DNA of 64,000 bases from Parasphingopyxis sp. CP4 (GTDB lineage Bacteria; Pseudomonadota; Alphaproteobacteria; Sphingomonadales; Sphingomonadaceae). The notes under the pieces are model-generated. The model made no database searches. It was given only the letters and a program-made list of their open reading frames with translations, and was not told the DNA's origin. Shown piece after piece: positions 8,420 to 17,157 of the stretch. The stretch lies in contig NZ_CP051130.1 of the NCBI RefSeq assembly GCF_013378055.1, positions 1-64,000 on the forward strand, in the 5' to 3' direction. The position numbers and the translations under genes are program-made. Positions within the stretch are counted from its first letter, which is position 1. Each line of letters opens with the position of its first letter.

Positions 8420-10150
8420 GTGACCATCTATTCCGAATTTGCCGATCATATCGGTGCCATTCTCGATGCCCTGGCCGAAGCCGGGTCGATCCCGGCTGAT
8501 CTCGACCGCAAAAATGTGGCGGTAGAGCCGCCGCGCGATCCTTCGCATGGTGATCTGGCGACCAATGCCGCGATGGTGTTGGCCAAGGCCGCCAAGACCA
8601 ATCCGCGTGAGCTGGCGGGGCTTATCGTGCCGGAGCTTTCGGCGATTGCAGGCGTGGCTGAGGCCGAAATTGCTGGACCGGGATTCATCAATATCCGCCT
8701 CGACGACGAAGCATGGCGCAACGAGCTTCGGACCATTGCTGATGCGGGCGATGGCTATGGCACGTCGGAGATGGGGGCGGGGCGGACGGTCAATGTCGAA
8801 TATGTCTCGGCAAACCCGACAGGTCCTTTGCATATGGGCCATTGCCGCGGTGCGGTCGTCGGCGATGCGCTGGCGAACCTGCTCGAATATGCCGGGCATA
8901 GCGTCACGCGGGAATATTATGTCAACGATGCCGGCGGTCAGGTCGATACGCTCGCCCGGTCTGCTCATCTGCGGTATCGCGAGGCGCTGGGACAGGACAT
9001 TGGCGAGATTCCCGAAGGCCTTTATCCCGGTGATTATCTGATACCCGTGGGCGCATCGCTCGCCGAGGAATATGGTGAGCGCTACCTCGACGCCGATGAG
9101 AGCGAATGGCTTGTTCCGTTCCGTGAACACTCGGTGGCGGCAATGCTCGATCTTATTCGGGCCGATCTTGCGCTCCTTGGTATCGAACATGACATTTTTG
9201 CCTCCGAAGCAGCCGTGCAGGCAGCGGGCAAGCCTGAAGCTGCAGAAACCGAACTGCGCGGGCGCGGGCTGGTCTATGATGGCGAGCTTGAAAAACCCAA
9301 GGGCAAGACGCCGGAAGATTGGGAAGCGGTTGAATTACCGCTCTTCAAGTCGACCGAGTTTGGCGATGATCAGGATCGGCCGATCCGCAAATCGGACGGC
9401 CGCTGGACCTATTTTGGCGCCGACATGGCCTATCATTTCCAGAAGGCTGAGAAGGCCGATATCCTGGTTGATATCTGGGGGGCCGATCATGCTGGCACGG
9501 TCAAGCGGATCAAGGCGGCGGTTGCGGCCCTGACCGAAGGCGATACCGAGTTTGACGTAAAGCTCGTCCAGATGGTCCACCTCCTGCGCGATGGCGAACC
9601 GATCAAGATGTCGAAGCGCTCCGGCAATTTCGTCACGCTCGCCGATGTCGTCGAAGAGGTCGGCAAGGATGTCGTCCGCTTCACCATGCTGACCCGCAAG
9701 GCCGATGCGCAGATGGATTTCGATTTTGCGAAGGTTGTCGAGGCATCGAAGGATAATCCGGTTTTCTACGTTCAATATGCACATGCGCGTATTCGCTCGG
9801 TGCATCGCAAGGCTGAAGCCGAAGGTATCGACCTGTCTGTTGCTCCCGATCTCGGGCTGCTCGACAGTGAAGAACTTGCGCTCGTCAAACGCGCCGCGCA
9901 GTTCCCGCGCATGGTCGAAGCAGCGGCTGCGTCTTACGAGCCACACCGCATCGCCTTCTATCTCTTTGATTTGGCAGCGGAATTTCATGCGCTCTGGAAT
10001 CGTGGTAATGATCATCCCGAGAAACGACTATTGGTGGTTAATACTCCCGATTTGACGCGCGCGCGGCTGGCATTGGCTGCCGGAATCGGGCAAATTATTC
10101 GGAACGGACTCGCGATAATGGGGGTTGAGGCCGTCGAGGAGATGGAATGA
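8420..10150 (+). CDS. argS: Arginyl-tRNA synthetase
   Basis: A 576-residue class I aminoacyl-tRNA synthetase that charges tRNA-Arg. The HIGH motif appears as 'NPTGPLHMGHCRG' (about residues 129-141) and the KMSKS-like motif as 'PIKMSKRSGNF'. The N-terminal tRNA-binding additional domain and the C-terminal DALR domain ('ARLALAAGIGQIIRNGLAIMG') are complete. The start is a GTG at 8420. Its stop overlaps the next gene's ATG. It opens the argS to tatC block. Confidence 0.95.
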   Translation: MTIYSEFADHIGAILDALAEAGSIPADLDRKNVAVEPPRDPSHGDLATNAAMVLAKAAKTNPRELAGLIVPELSAIAGVAEAEIAGPGFINIRLDDEAWRNELRTIADAGDGYGTSEMGAGRTVNVEYVSANPTGPLHMGHCRGAVVGDALANLLEYAGHSVTREYYVNDAGGQVDTLARSAHLRYREALGQDIGEIPEGLYPGDYLIPVGASLAEEYGERYLDADESEWLVPFREHSVAAMLDLIRADLALLGIEHDIFASEAAVQAAGKPEAAETELRGRGLVYDGELEKPKGKTPEDWEAVELPLFKSTEFGDDQDRPIRKSDGRWTYFGADMAYHFQKAEKADILVDIWGADHAGTVKRIKAAVAALTEGDTEFDVKLVQMVHLLRDGEPIKMSKRSGNFVTLADVVEEVGKDVVRFTMLTRKADAQMDFDFAKVVEASKDNPVFYVQYAHARIRSVHRKAEAEGIDLSVAPDLGLLDSEELALVKRAAQFPRMVEAAAASYEPHRIAFYLFDLAAEFHALWNRGNDHPEKRLLVVNTPDLTRARLALAAGIGQIIRNGLAIMGVEAVEEME

Positions 10151-10905
10151 TGGACAATGAGAATGCGATAGATCCTCGCGACGAAGATCGCCTTCCCTGG
10201 CTTGAGGCGGTTGAAGATGACGAAGATGAAGGCGTCGGCCTGCTGACTTTGATCGGCGGCGTACTCGTCGTGTTGGCGGCCATCGCATTGGTCGTTGGCG
10301 GCATATTCTGGTTGCGCGATCGGGATAGCGCTGCAGCCGATGGTGCAGAACTGATCGCTGCACCGGAAGAGGATTATCGGGTCCGACCGAGCGAAGCCGG
10401 CGGCATGGAAGTCGAAGGCGAGGGCGACGCAGCCTTTGCTGCCAGTGAAGGCGGCAGCCCGGATGGCCGCATCGATCGCAGCGCGGCGCCGGAACAGCCA
10501 GTCTCCGGACAGCGGGCTTCGGCAAGCGGCGGCGCGAACGGCAATGACAGCGCGTCCGGCTCATCGAGTGCGCGTATCCCGGCAAGTGATCGCAGCCTCG
10601 CCGAGTCTGCACCGCCCTCTGCAAGTGGCGGAACCAGCGCTGGTGCGAGCGGCGCAACCGCTGCAAGCGGACGACTTATCCAGCTCGGTGCTTTCTCGAC
10701 TCAAGCGGCCGCCAATTCCGCCTGGACGCAGATCCGGCGTGGCGATAGCTCGTTGAATTCATTGCAGCATTCCGTCACTCCGGTACAGGCGGGGGGGCGT
10801 ACATTGTACCGCCTCCGGGCCGCCGCAAGCTCGCGTGACGCCGCCCGCTCGGTCTGCGCCCGCTTGCGCAATGCGGGCCAAGCGTGCAGCGTGGTGGTCA
10901 ACTAG
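10147..10905 (+). CDS. Membrane-anchored SPOR domain protein
   Basis: A 252-residue protein with an acidic cytoplasmic N-terminus, one transmembrane helix at about 32-57 ('LLTLIGGVLVVLAAIALVVGGIFWL'-type stretch), a long Ser/Gly/Ala-rich periplasmic linker, and a C-terminal SPOR domain (about 175-252, 'RLIQLGAFSTQAAANSAW', 'LYRLRAAASSRDAARSVC'). Two cysteines in the SPOR domain (near 238 and 249) could form a disulfide. It starts within the argS stop (ATGA overlap) and precedes nagZ, a peptidoglycan recycling gene. This order is common in sphingomonads and supports a septal peptidoglycan role. Confidence 0.85.
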   Translation: MMDNENAIDPRDEDRLPWLEAVEDDEDEGVGLLTLIGGVLVVLAAIALVVGGIFWLRDRDSAAADGAELIAAPEEDYRVRPSEAGGMEVEGEGDAAFAASEGGSPDGRIDRSAAPEQPVSGQRASASGGANGNDSASGSSSARIPASDRSLAESAPPSASGGTSAGASGATAASGRLIQLGAFSTQAAANSAWTQIRRGDSSLNSLQHSVTPVQAGGRTLYRLRAAASSRDAARSVCARLRNAGQACSVVVN

Positions 10906-10951
10906 CCGGCCCAAATTTCGGGCTATTGAGACTGTTGACGAAGAGAGTGAA

Positions 10952-11959
10952 ATGAAGCCCGTTGTCTTTGGCATCGCCGCGGAAACGCTGAATGACGAAG
11001 AACGCGCTCTGTTCCGCGATGCTGATCCGGCTGGCTATATCCTTTTTGCCCGCAATGTTGCCGATCGCGATCAGCTCCGCGCGCTGACTGACGAGCTGCG
11101 CGAGATTTCAGGTCGCGAAAACGTCCCGATACTGATCGATCAGGAGGGCGGCCGTGTAACCCGGATGAAACCGCCCGTCTGGCCCGAATTTCCAGCCTGG
11201 GCAAAATTCGACGCGCTGTATGAGAAGGCGCCGATGTCGGCGATTGAAGCGGCGCGCAGCAATGCGCATGCCATCGGGCTGACCCTCGCCGAGAGCGGGA
11301 TAACCGTCGATTGCCTGCCTTTGCTCGATGTCCGCCAGCCCGGCGCGCACGACGTTATCGGTGATCGCGCTCTTGGCTTCGAACCGATGCGAGTGGCCGC
11401 AATGGGCCGTGCCGTGCTCGACGGCCTAGCTGATGCGGGTGTCGCCGGGGTCGTCAAACATATTCCGGGTCATGGCCGGGCTATGGTCGATACGCATAAG
11501 GCGTTACCGCGGGTGACAGCATCGGCCGAAGAGCTCGCTGTCGATATAGAACCGTTCAAAAAGCTCGCTGATGCATCCATGGGAATGACGGCCCATATAG
11601 TTTTCGAAGCCTGGGATCCGGAACGCTGCGCGACCCTGTCGCCAAAAATAATCAACGAGATCATCCGCAAAGAGATCGGTTTTGACGGTCTGCTATTTTC
11701 AGACGATCTCGACATGCAGGCGTTGGATGGCGATCCGTCGGACCGGGCCGTGAATGTTGTTGCAGCTGGCTGCGATATCGCGCTCAATTGCTGGGCGCGC
11801 ATGGATGAGATGAAGGCGACTGTCGACAAGCTCGATGATATTTCCGCCCAATCCCGCGCCCGGCTTGATCGGGCCATGGCAGATATTCGGCCAGTGGAAA
11901 CATCGGATGCGCTCAAAGCGCTGATCGACAAGCGCGACACATTGTTGGCAATGGCATGA
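10952..11959 (+). CDS. nagZ: Beta-N-acetylhexosaminidase (peptidoglycan recycling)
   Basis: A 335-residue glycoside hydrolase family 3 enzyme that removes GlcNAc from anhydro-muropeptides in the cytoplasm. The family signature 'VVKHIPGHGRAMVDTH' carries the catalytic His of the flexible loop, and 'LFSDDLDMQAL' carries the nucleophile Asp. The ATG at 10952 is chosen because it follows 'gaagagagtga' and matches the family N-terminus 'MKPVVFGI'; an upstream GTG would run into the previous gene. The stop overlaps the scpA start (ATGA). Confidence 0.92.
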   Translation: MKPVVFGIAAETLNDEERALFRDADPAGYILFARNVADRDQLRALTDELREISGRENVPILIDQEGGRVTRMKPPVWPEFPAWAKFDALYEKAPMSAIEAARSNAHAIGLTLAESGITVDCLPLLDVRQPGAHDVIGDRALGFEPMRVAAMGRAVLDGLADAGVAGVVKHIPGHGRAMVDTHKALPRVTASAEELAVDIEPFKKLADASMGMTAHIVFEAWDPERCATLSPKIINEIIRKEIGFDGLLFSDDLDMQALDGDPSDRAVNVVAAGCDIALNCWARMDEMKATVDKLDDISAQSRARLDRAMADIRPVETSDALKALIDKRDTLLAMA

Positions 11960-12726
11960 CCGACGCCCAAGACGATATCTTTGATGAAGCCCCCGAGGTT
12001 GCAGAGTCGGAACGACTGACGCTTGATCTGGAAGGCTGGGAAGGTCCGCTTGATCTCCTGCTGAGCCTTGCCCGCACTCAAAAGGTCGACCTGCGCGAAA
12101 TTTCTATCCTGGAACTGGTCGAGCAATATCTTGCATTTATCAATGATGCCAAAGCCTTAAAGCTGGAGATTGCCGCCGATTATCTCGTGATGGCTGCCTG
12201 GCTCGCCTATCTGAAGTCTTGCTTGCTGCTACCCAAGGAAGAGCAGGAAGATCCGAGCCCCGAAGAATTGGCCCTGCGCCTCCAGCTGCGCCTCCAGCGC
12301 CTCAACGCGATGCGCGAAGCCGGCGCCCGCTTGATGGCCCGCAACCGGATCGGGCGGGACGTCTTTGTGCGGGGCGCACCGGAAGGCATCCGCGTTGTCC
12401 GCAAGAGCCGCTGGCAGGCTGAGCTCTATGACCTGATCGCCGCCTATGGCCAGCTGCGTGCTCGCACTGAACCGGCAGTCCATGTGATCGCTCATCGACC
12501 GGTGATGACCCTCGAAGAAGCGCTTGAACGGTTGGAACGGCTCGTCGGTCAGTCATTGGACTGGGCGACGCTGGAGAGCTTCCTGCCGGACAGTGATGAT
12601 AGCGGATATCGAAAATCGGCTCTCGCTTCGAGCTTTGTTGCAGCCCTTGAGCTGGCACGGCAGGGCAAAGCGGAGCTGCAGCAAGATGAACATTTTTCCG
12701 ATTTGATGGTGAGACCAGGCCAATGA
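11956..12726 (+). CDS. scpA: Segregation and condensation protein A
   Basis: A 256-residue kleisin subunit of the SMC-ScpAB condensin. The N-terminal SMC-neck-binding region is seen as 'GWEGPLDLLLSLARTQKVDLREISILELVEQYL' spread over residues 25-60, and the C-terminal winged helix begins near 185 ('LEEALERLERL'). The gene overlaps nagZ and scpB by four bases at each end, so nagZ, scpA and scpB are translationally coupled. The length is usual for the family. Confidence 0.93.
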   Translation: MTDAQDDIFDEAPEVAESERLTLDLEGWEGPLDLLLSLARTQKVDLREISILELVEQYLAFINDAKALKLEIAADYLVMAAWLAYLKSCLLLPKEEQEDPSPEELALRLQLRLQRLNAMREAGARLMARNRIGRDVFVRGAPEGIRVVRKSRWQAELYDLIAAYGQLRARTEPAVHVIAHRPVMTLEEALERLERLVGQSLDWATLESFLPDSDDSGYRKSALASSFVAALELARQGKAELQQDEHFSDLMVRPGQ

Positions 12727-13301
12727 CCGAGATCAGCGACGATATCCGCGCAGTTGAAGCAGCGCTTTTTGCGGCGGAAGAACCGTTGACGCTTAATGAC
12801 ATAATCCAGGCTGCTGGCGAAGACATCGATGTTCGCGCAGCGCTTGAAGAGTTGGATGTGCATTATGAGAAGCGTGGAATTCGCCTCGTTGAGCGCGGCA
12901 AGCGCTGGCATTTCGAAACCGCACCTGATCTAGCCCATGTTCTGCGCCGCGAGCGCGAAGAACCGCGCAAATTGAGCCGCGCTGCGACCGAGACATTGGC
13001 GATTATCGCCTATCATGAACCGGTCAGCAGGGCAGAAATCGAGTCCATTCGAGGCGTCCAGATATCGAAAGGGACCCTCGATGTGCTGATGGAGGCAGGT
13101 TGGGTTCGACCTGCAGGCCGACGTGAAACACCAGGAAGACCGTTAATTTACGCAACAACCCCTGTCTTTCTTCAGCATTTCGGGTTAGAGAATCGGCGCG
13201 ACCTACCCGGTCTTGATGATCTCAAAGCTGCCGGGCTGCTCGATCCTGTGGATACCGCGCTCGAAGAGCTCGAGCTGGAATCCGCCACACAGGATGACTA
13301 A
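12723..13301 (+). CDS. scpB: Segregation and condensation protein B
   Basis: A 192-residue ScpB that dimerises and binds ScpA in condensin. It consists of two winged-helix domains; the signature 'ALAIIAYHEPVSRAEIESIRG'-type segment appears near residues 95-115 ('TLAIIAYHEPVSRAE'). 'VSKGTLDVLMEAGWVRPAGRRETPGRP' is paralleled here by 'ISKGTLDVLMEAGW'. The start overlaps the scpA stop. It is followed 26 bases later by tatA. Confidence 0.93.
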   Translation: MTEISDDIRAVEAALFAAEEPLTLNDIIQAAGEDIDVRAALEELDVHYEKRGIRLVERGKRWHFETAPDLAHVLRREREEPRKLSRAATETLAIIAYHEPVSRAEIESIRGVQISKGTLDVLMEAGWVRPAGRRETPGRPLIYATTPVFLQHFGLENRRDLPGLDDLKAAGLLDPVDTALEELELESATQDD

Positions 13302-13327
13302 CTAGGCCGCGGATAAGGAGAAAATTC

Positions 13328-13579
13328 ATGGCTTTAGGTCCGTGGCAAATTGTTATTGTTGTGCTGCTCATCGTCCTCTTTTTCGGGCGTGGGCGAATTT
13401 CCGATATGATGGGTGACCTCGCAAAAGGCATCACCAGCTTCAAGAAAGGGCTGCGTGAAGACGATGATAGCAGCGGTGATTCCGCTGGTTCGTCCGAACC
13501 GCCTCGTATCGCCCCTCAACCTGCACCGCCGGCGTCTGAGACGACGGTGGAAGCCAAGCGCGAAGACAGCGCTGGATAA
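13328..13579 (+). CDS. tatA: Sec-independent translocase subunit TatA
   Basis: An 83-residue Tat pore subunit. It has one N-terminal transmembrane helix ('PWQIVIVVLLIVLFF'), the FG hinge ('FFGRGRI'), an amphipathic helix ('DMMGDLAKGITSFKKGL') and a charged tail. The start ATG follows a strong ribosome site ('aaggagaaaattc'). It forms one cluster with tatB and tatC. The DUF1501 protein in this window is a likely substrate. Confidence 0.95.
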   Translation: MALGPWQIVIVVLLIVLFFGRGRISDMMGDLAKGITSFKKGLREDDDSSGDSAGSSEPPRIAPQPAPPASETTVEAKREDSAG

Positions 13580-13644
13580 CGCTTTTGGTTTGGCGGCTCG
13601 TTCGGGCCGCCCTTCCAATCAGGTTTTGAGGTAGGTCGGCGCCT

Positions 13645-14148
13645 ATGTTCGATATTGGTGCAATTGAGCTTTTGCTCGTCGCGGCGGTGGCCCTGGTCAT
13701 CATCGGGCCGAAGGACTTGCCTATTGCCATGCGTACGGCTGGTCGCTGGCTGGGTCAGCTTCGCGCGATGACCGGCCATTTCCGGATCGGGATCGACGCG
13801 ATGATCCGCGAGGCCGAGGTCGAGGAAAATGAAAAAGCCTGGGCCGAGAAGAATGAACAGGTCATGCGCGATCATCCTCGGGAAAAATATCAGGATGCCG
13901 ATCCGGATGACGGACCGGACATGACGGCTGATGAAGCGGTGATGAAAGCCAAGAAAGAAGCGGCGGCACAGCAATCTGGCACCGAACCGCAGGAGGATGT
14001 CGCCGACACCGGCACGACAGAGAGCGTTGCCGAGGGTCCGGTTGCGGAAGCCTCCAATGAGCCACAGGACGAACCTACGCCTGCGGAAACGCAGCTTCCG
14101 TTGCTGCCGGAAGGTCCGGATGATGCGGAACAAGGGTCCAAGGCATGA
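13645..14148 (+). CDS. tatB: Sec-independent translocase subunit TatB
   Basis: A 167-residue Tat receptor subunit. The N-terminus 'MFDIGAIELLLVAAVALVIIGPKDLPIAMR' contains the TatB hallmarks: Glu in the short helix and the GPKDLP hinge. A long amphipathic helix follows, then an acidic, low-complexity tail that is longer than in enterobacteria but usual in this order. It overlaps tatC by four bases. Confidence 0.95.
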   Translation: MFDIGAIELLLVAAVALVIIGPKDLPIAMRTAGRWLGQLRAMTGHFRIGIDAMIREAEVEENEKAWAEKNEQVMRDHPREKYQDADPDDGPDMTADEAVMKAKKEAAAQQSGTEPQEDVADTGTTESVAEGPVAEASNEPQDEPTPAETQLPLLPEGPDDAEQGSKA

Positions 14149-14933
14149 CTGAAGAAGCCGAAGACGCCGAAGACGCCGAAATCGACGAAAGCAGCGCGCC
14201 GCTGCTCGACCATCTGATCGAGCTCAGAAACCGGCTGCTATGGTGTTTTGTCGGGCTCGCCATAGCCTTTGGCGTCTGCTTCTATTTCGCGACCGAGATT
14301 TTCGAATTTCTCGTTCAGCCGCTGACCGAAGCCTTTCCGGTTGGCGAGGGACGGCTGATCTACACCCAGCTTTACGAAGCCTTTTTTGTCGAGATCAAAG
14401 TGGCCGTATTCGGCGCCTTTGTCATCGCTTTCCCATTGATCGCCAACCAGATCTGGGCCTTTGTCGCGCCTGGTCTCTACAAGAATGAGAAGGGTGCATT
14501 CCTGCCCTTCCTCTTTGCGACACCGCTCCTGTTCACCCTGGGTGCGGCGCTGGCCTATTATGTTGTGATGCCCGTCGCGTTCCGCTTCTTCCTTGGATAT
14601 CAGGGCGAAGTTGGCGGACTGGACCAGGAGGCCTTGCCGGCTGTCGGCAGTTACCTATCGCTCGTCATGCGCTTCATCATCATCTTCGGTATCGCCTTCC
14701 TGTTGCCGGTGCTCATCTTGTTGCTCAACCGCGCAGGGCTCGTTGATCGCGCGCAACTGGTGAAAGCGCGCAAATATATCATTGTCGGTGCGTTTATCAT
14801 CGCGGCGATCTTCACCCCGCCGGACCCTGTGACCCAGTTGATGCTTGGCATTCCGCTGTGCCTGTTGTTTGAGATTACGCTGGTGATTATCTGGTTCACC
14901 GACAAACGAAAGAAGAAGGCTGAAGCGACTTAG
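14145..14933 (+). CDS. tatC: Sec-independent translocase subunit TatC
   Basis: A 262-residue polytopic membrane protein (six helices) that binds twin-arginine signals. Hallmarks include 'LLDHLIELRNRLLW' at the N-terminus, 'VEIKVAVFGAFVIAFPLIANQIWAFVAPGLY'-type region with the conserved 'FVAPGLYKNEK', and 'ILLLNRAGLV'. It closes the block that begins at argS. A small inverted repeat (GCTCGG/CCGAGC) begins at the stop codon and a strong terminator follows. Confidence 0.95.
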   Translation: MTEEAEDAEDAEIDESSAPLLDHLIELRNRLLWCFVGLAIAFGVCFYFATEIFEFLVQPLTEAFPVGEGRLIYTQLYEAFFVEIKVAVFGAFVIAFPLIANQIWAFVAPGLYKNEKGAFLPFLFATPLLFTLGAALAYYVVMPVAFRFFLGYQGEVGGLDQEALPAVGSYLSLVMRFIIIFGIAFLLPVLILLLNRAGLVDRAQLVKARKYIIVGAFIIAAIFTPPDPVTQLMLGIPLCLLFEITLVIIWFTDKRKKKAEAT

Positions 14934-14979
14934 CTCGGCACCGAGCCGCTTGCCTTTTCTCAGCTAGCCAGAATGAATT

Positions 14980-15030
14980 TAGCCCGGAAACGCGCGCCGG
15001 GGGGATGGGAGCGTTTCCGGGCTATTTTTT
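14980..15030 (+). terminator. Rho-independent terminator after tatC
   Basis: A perfect 14-bp stem (TAGCCCGGAAACGC paired with GCGTTTCCGGGCTA) with a 17-base loop is followed by six T residues. It lies 47 bases after the tatC stop and ends the argS-tatC transcript. Confidence 0.92.
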
Positions 15031-15182
15031 CGGATAGCGAGAGCGGGGGGCAAAAAAATTCGCTATCCAAGAGCCAGAACGCGGGGTTAGCGTTTTGGTT
15101 CCCCCGCCCAATACATATCAACAGAAAAACTAAAATAACCGTTACTAATCAGATAGATAGAGTCAAGAAAAAATCTTGATGA

Positions 15183-16727
15183 CTACAATGTCGGGATCAC
15201 AATTGTGAATGCGGCACCGGCATCTTCCTCCGCCAAAGGGGCCTGCAACTGTCGTGACAAGCCAGTCAGCACCCGGCGGTAGCGCGCAAACTCGGCACGT
15301 TCCGAAGCCTGCTGCAAGGCCAGGCAGTGCACAGTCAGTTTCGCGCCCTTTGGCTCTGCGGCGGTGATCGTTATGGCGATATCCGCCTGGTCGCTGCTCA
15401 GCATGGCCAATTCGACAAGCTCGGTGATCAGAAATGCGACCGGGGCGGCGATATCCTGGCCGACCTGCACGGGGTCGATATCGGCGGCGATACTGATCCG
15501 GCTGGTCTCGGGCGCGCTGTGCTGGAGCCCGGAAGCAAGTTCGGCAATGATCGGGCGTAGCGGCAGGCCGGCATCTGTTTCGAGTTCGGCGAACAGGTTG
15601 CGTTGGACAATCGCCAATGCATCTACCCGGCGCTGGATCGACGCATAGGCCGCTGCGCTGTCATCGGATTTTGCAGCGCGCGCATGCAAGCTCAACAGGC
15701 TGGCAATGATCTGCAGATTATTCTTCACCCGGTGGTGCACTTCGCGGGTCAGGCGGGTTTGTTCCGTCAAACCCTCGGCCAATTGTGTTTCATGCGTGCG
15801 GAGCGAGGCAAAGGCCTTTTCGAAGGCCTGTCCCAATTGCTGAATCTCGGTCGCGGAGATTGCCGAGTGCGACAGCGCAAATTCGCCATCACCATCTGCA
15901 TGCTGGATTACGGCTTTGCGCAACTGTGCCAGTGGGTTGAGGAGCAATCGGCCGATGGCGAACCAGCCGAGCAGCGCGCCGAAGGTCCAGGCCAAAATGG
16001 GAAGGGCGATGGAGAAACGTTCAGAATTGGTCAGCGGCCGTCGCGCGAAACTGGCGCTGAGCCGAAGATCTGTCTCGCCAACCTGTCGTTCTGCCGTGAC
16101 CATATCGCGTTCAGAATCTGGGTCGGCCAAGGGGCGGACCGTGAATATCGCGTCATCGGATGTCAGGGTGACATGATAATTCCGGTCCAGCAATGCGGGT
16201 TGCGGCAATAGCGCTAGCGACGCCCGGGTGAGGGCAATGGCGGCGAACGAAGCACCGTCGGCGCTGCGCTGGATGACAATCAATCGCTCGGCCTCTCGAT
16301 CGGCAATCACCGCTGATTCCTCCGGCCCAATCTCGGCTGCGATGCTGGCCGGCGGCAGATCCGGTACGGCGCAAATATCGGTTCCGTCTCTGCCCAGTAT
16401 CGCAATCTGGGTTTCCTGTGCCGCACTGCCGATATTCAGGATTGCATCTTTTTCGCAATTGAAGGACGCGTCGGAGGTGTGATCCACCAGTATCGATCGC
16501 AATCCTTCACGCGCATTATCGATCGCCGAGGCGAGATGGCGGGCGCCGATATCAGCAACCAGTTCAACCTCGGCAAGGCGAGCCTCCTCGGCATCGCGAG
16601 CCTGATCAAGCGATGCTGAAATCGCGACGATGCCAAGCGGGAGGAGCGCCAGTCCGAGCAACAGGAGGGTCTTGAGCCCGGTGGGCAGGTGTATCCGCTG
16701 TTCGGGGGAGGGGCTGGCCTCGCTCAT
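15183..16727 (-). CDS. phyP: PhyP-like degenerate sensor histidine kinase of the general stress response
   Basis: A 514-residue membrane protein. Two transmembrane helices (about 17-38 and 236-260) bracket a periplasmic sensor domain, followed by a HAMP-like linker and a HisKA_2 dimerisation helix with an intact His box 'EVHHRVKNNLQIIASLL'. The ATPase domain is degenerate. The N-box, normally 'NELVTNA', reads 'TELVELA', and no DxGxG G-box is seen before the short C-terminus. In Sphingomonas, PhyP is a kinase-like protein at this locus that acts as a phosphatase on PhyR. The arrangement and the lost ATP residues fit that role better than a kinase. It lies 29 bases downstream of nepR, so the two are probably one operon. 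Confidence 0.72.
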   Translation of the reverse strand: MSEASPSPEQRIHLPTGLKTLLLLGLALLPLGIVAISASLDQARDAEEARLAEVELVADIGARHLASAIDNAREGLRSILVDHTSDASFNCEKDAILNIGSAAQETQIAILGRDGTDICAVPDLPPASIAAEIGPEESAVIADREAERLIVIQRSADGASFAAIALTRASLALLPQPALLDRNYHVTLTSDDAIFTVRPLADPDSERDMVTAERQVGETDLRLSASFARRPLTNSERFSIALPILAWTFGALLGWFAIGRLLLNPLAQLRKAVIQHADGDGEFALSHSAISATEIQQLGQAFEKAFASLRTHETQLAEGLTEQTRLTREVHHRVKNNLQIIASLLSLHARAAKSDDSAAAYASIQRRVDALAIVQRNLFAELETDAGLPLRPIIAELASGLQHSAPETSRISIAADIDPVQVGQDIAAPVAFLITELVELAMLSSDQADIAITITAAEPKGAKLTVHCLALQQASERAEFARYRRVLTGLSRQLQAPLAEEDAGAAFTIVIPTL

Positions 16728-16756
16728 GCTATCGCATCATCCGGTGCGCGTAGCGA

Positions 16757-16996
16757 TCAATCAAGCTTTCCCAGGAGATCGAGCATTTCTGCGGGAATTT
16801 CTTCATTGACGGTCGCCTGATAGGCCGAACGCAGCGCCGCACCGATGTCGCCAGAGGATGCCGACTCCGCCTTCTCCGTGCCGTCGGGTGCATTCATATC
16901 CTTGGGCTCTTGTGGGTCTTTGCCGCCAGACGCCAAGCTCTTATTCCCCAATAGTGCTGCGATCCGCGAGGACCCTAGCCAAATATCCCTCTCCAC
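16757..16996 (-). CDS. nepR: Anti-sigma factor NepR
   Basis: A short protein with the NepR core 'GAALRSAYQATVNEEIPAEMLDLLGKL', two helices that bind EcfG or, under stress, phosphorylated PhyR. The longest frame starts at a GTG (79 residues), but an EcfG-like promoter ends at about base 17000, which would put the transcript start at or past this GTG. The true start may be downstream, for example the ATG at 16897 (46 residues) or a TTG near 16935. The stop lies 29 bases before phyP. Identification rests on core motif and locus. Confidence 0.78.
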   Translation of the reverse strand: MERDIWLGSSRIAALLGNKSLASGGKDPQEPKDMNAPDGTEKAESASSGDIGAALRSAYQATVNEEIPAEMLDLLGKLD

Positions 16997-16999
16997 CGC

Positions 17000-17025
17000 A
17001 ACTCACAATCATGGGCAAAAGTTCC
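17000..17025 (-). promoter_or_regulatory. Possible EcfG promoter for nepR-phyP
   Basis: On the minus strand GGAAC (17025-17021) is followed after 17 bases by AGTT (17003-17000), one mismatch from the EcfG consensus GGAAC-N16/17-CGTT. The position just before nepR fits the usual positive autoregulation of this locus. Confidence 0.45.
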
Positions 17026-17111
17026 TTTGTTACAATCGCGTCTCACCACGCATAACAAATGATCGACGCTCCTTTTCATTCTCGCTAGCGTGTGGGTTGA
17101 ACTTTTGGGAC

Positions 17112-17136
17112 GGAACCGCCTAGTCCGGCAGGCGTT
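17112..17136 (+). promoter_or_regulatory. EcfG-dependent promoter of phyR
   Basis: GGAAC (17112-17116), a 16-base spacer and CGTT (17133-17136) match the EcfG consensus exactly. The phyR ribosome site 'ccggagga' and ATG (17158) follow within 22 bases. phyR is therefore probably induced by the sigma factor encoded next to it. Confidence 0.85.
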
Positions 17137-17157
17137 ATAAGTCCGGAGGAATTATCG

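Noticed and set aside
8177-9190. 337-codon minus-strand frame over the argS start
   Set aside because: It lies opposite the peroxidase end and the argS N-terminus, with no domain and no ribosome site.
15162-15178. Small TCAAGA/TCTTGA hairpin next to the phyP stop
   Set aside because: Too weak (6 AT-rich pairs) and without a clear T-run outside the stem to call a terminator.
14973-15179. 68-codon frame after tatC
   Set aside because: It runs through a perfect terminator stem and T-run; not a gene.
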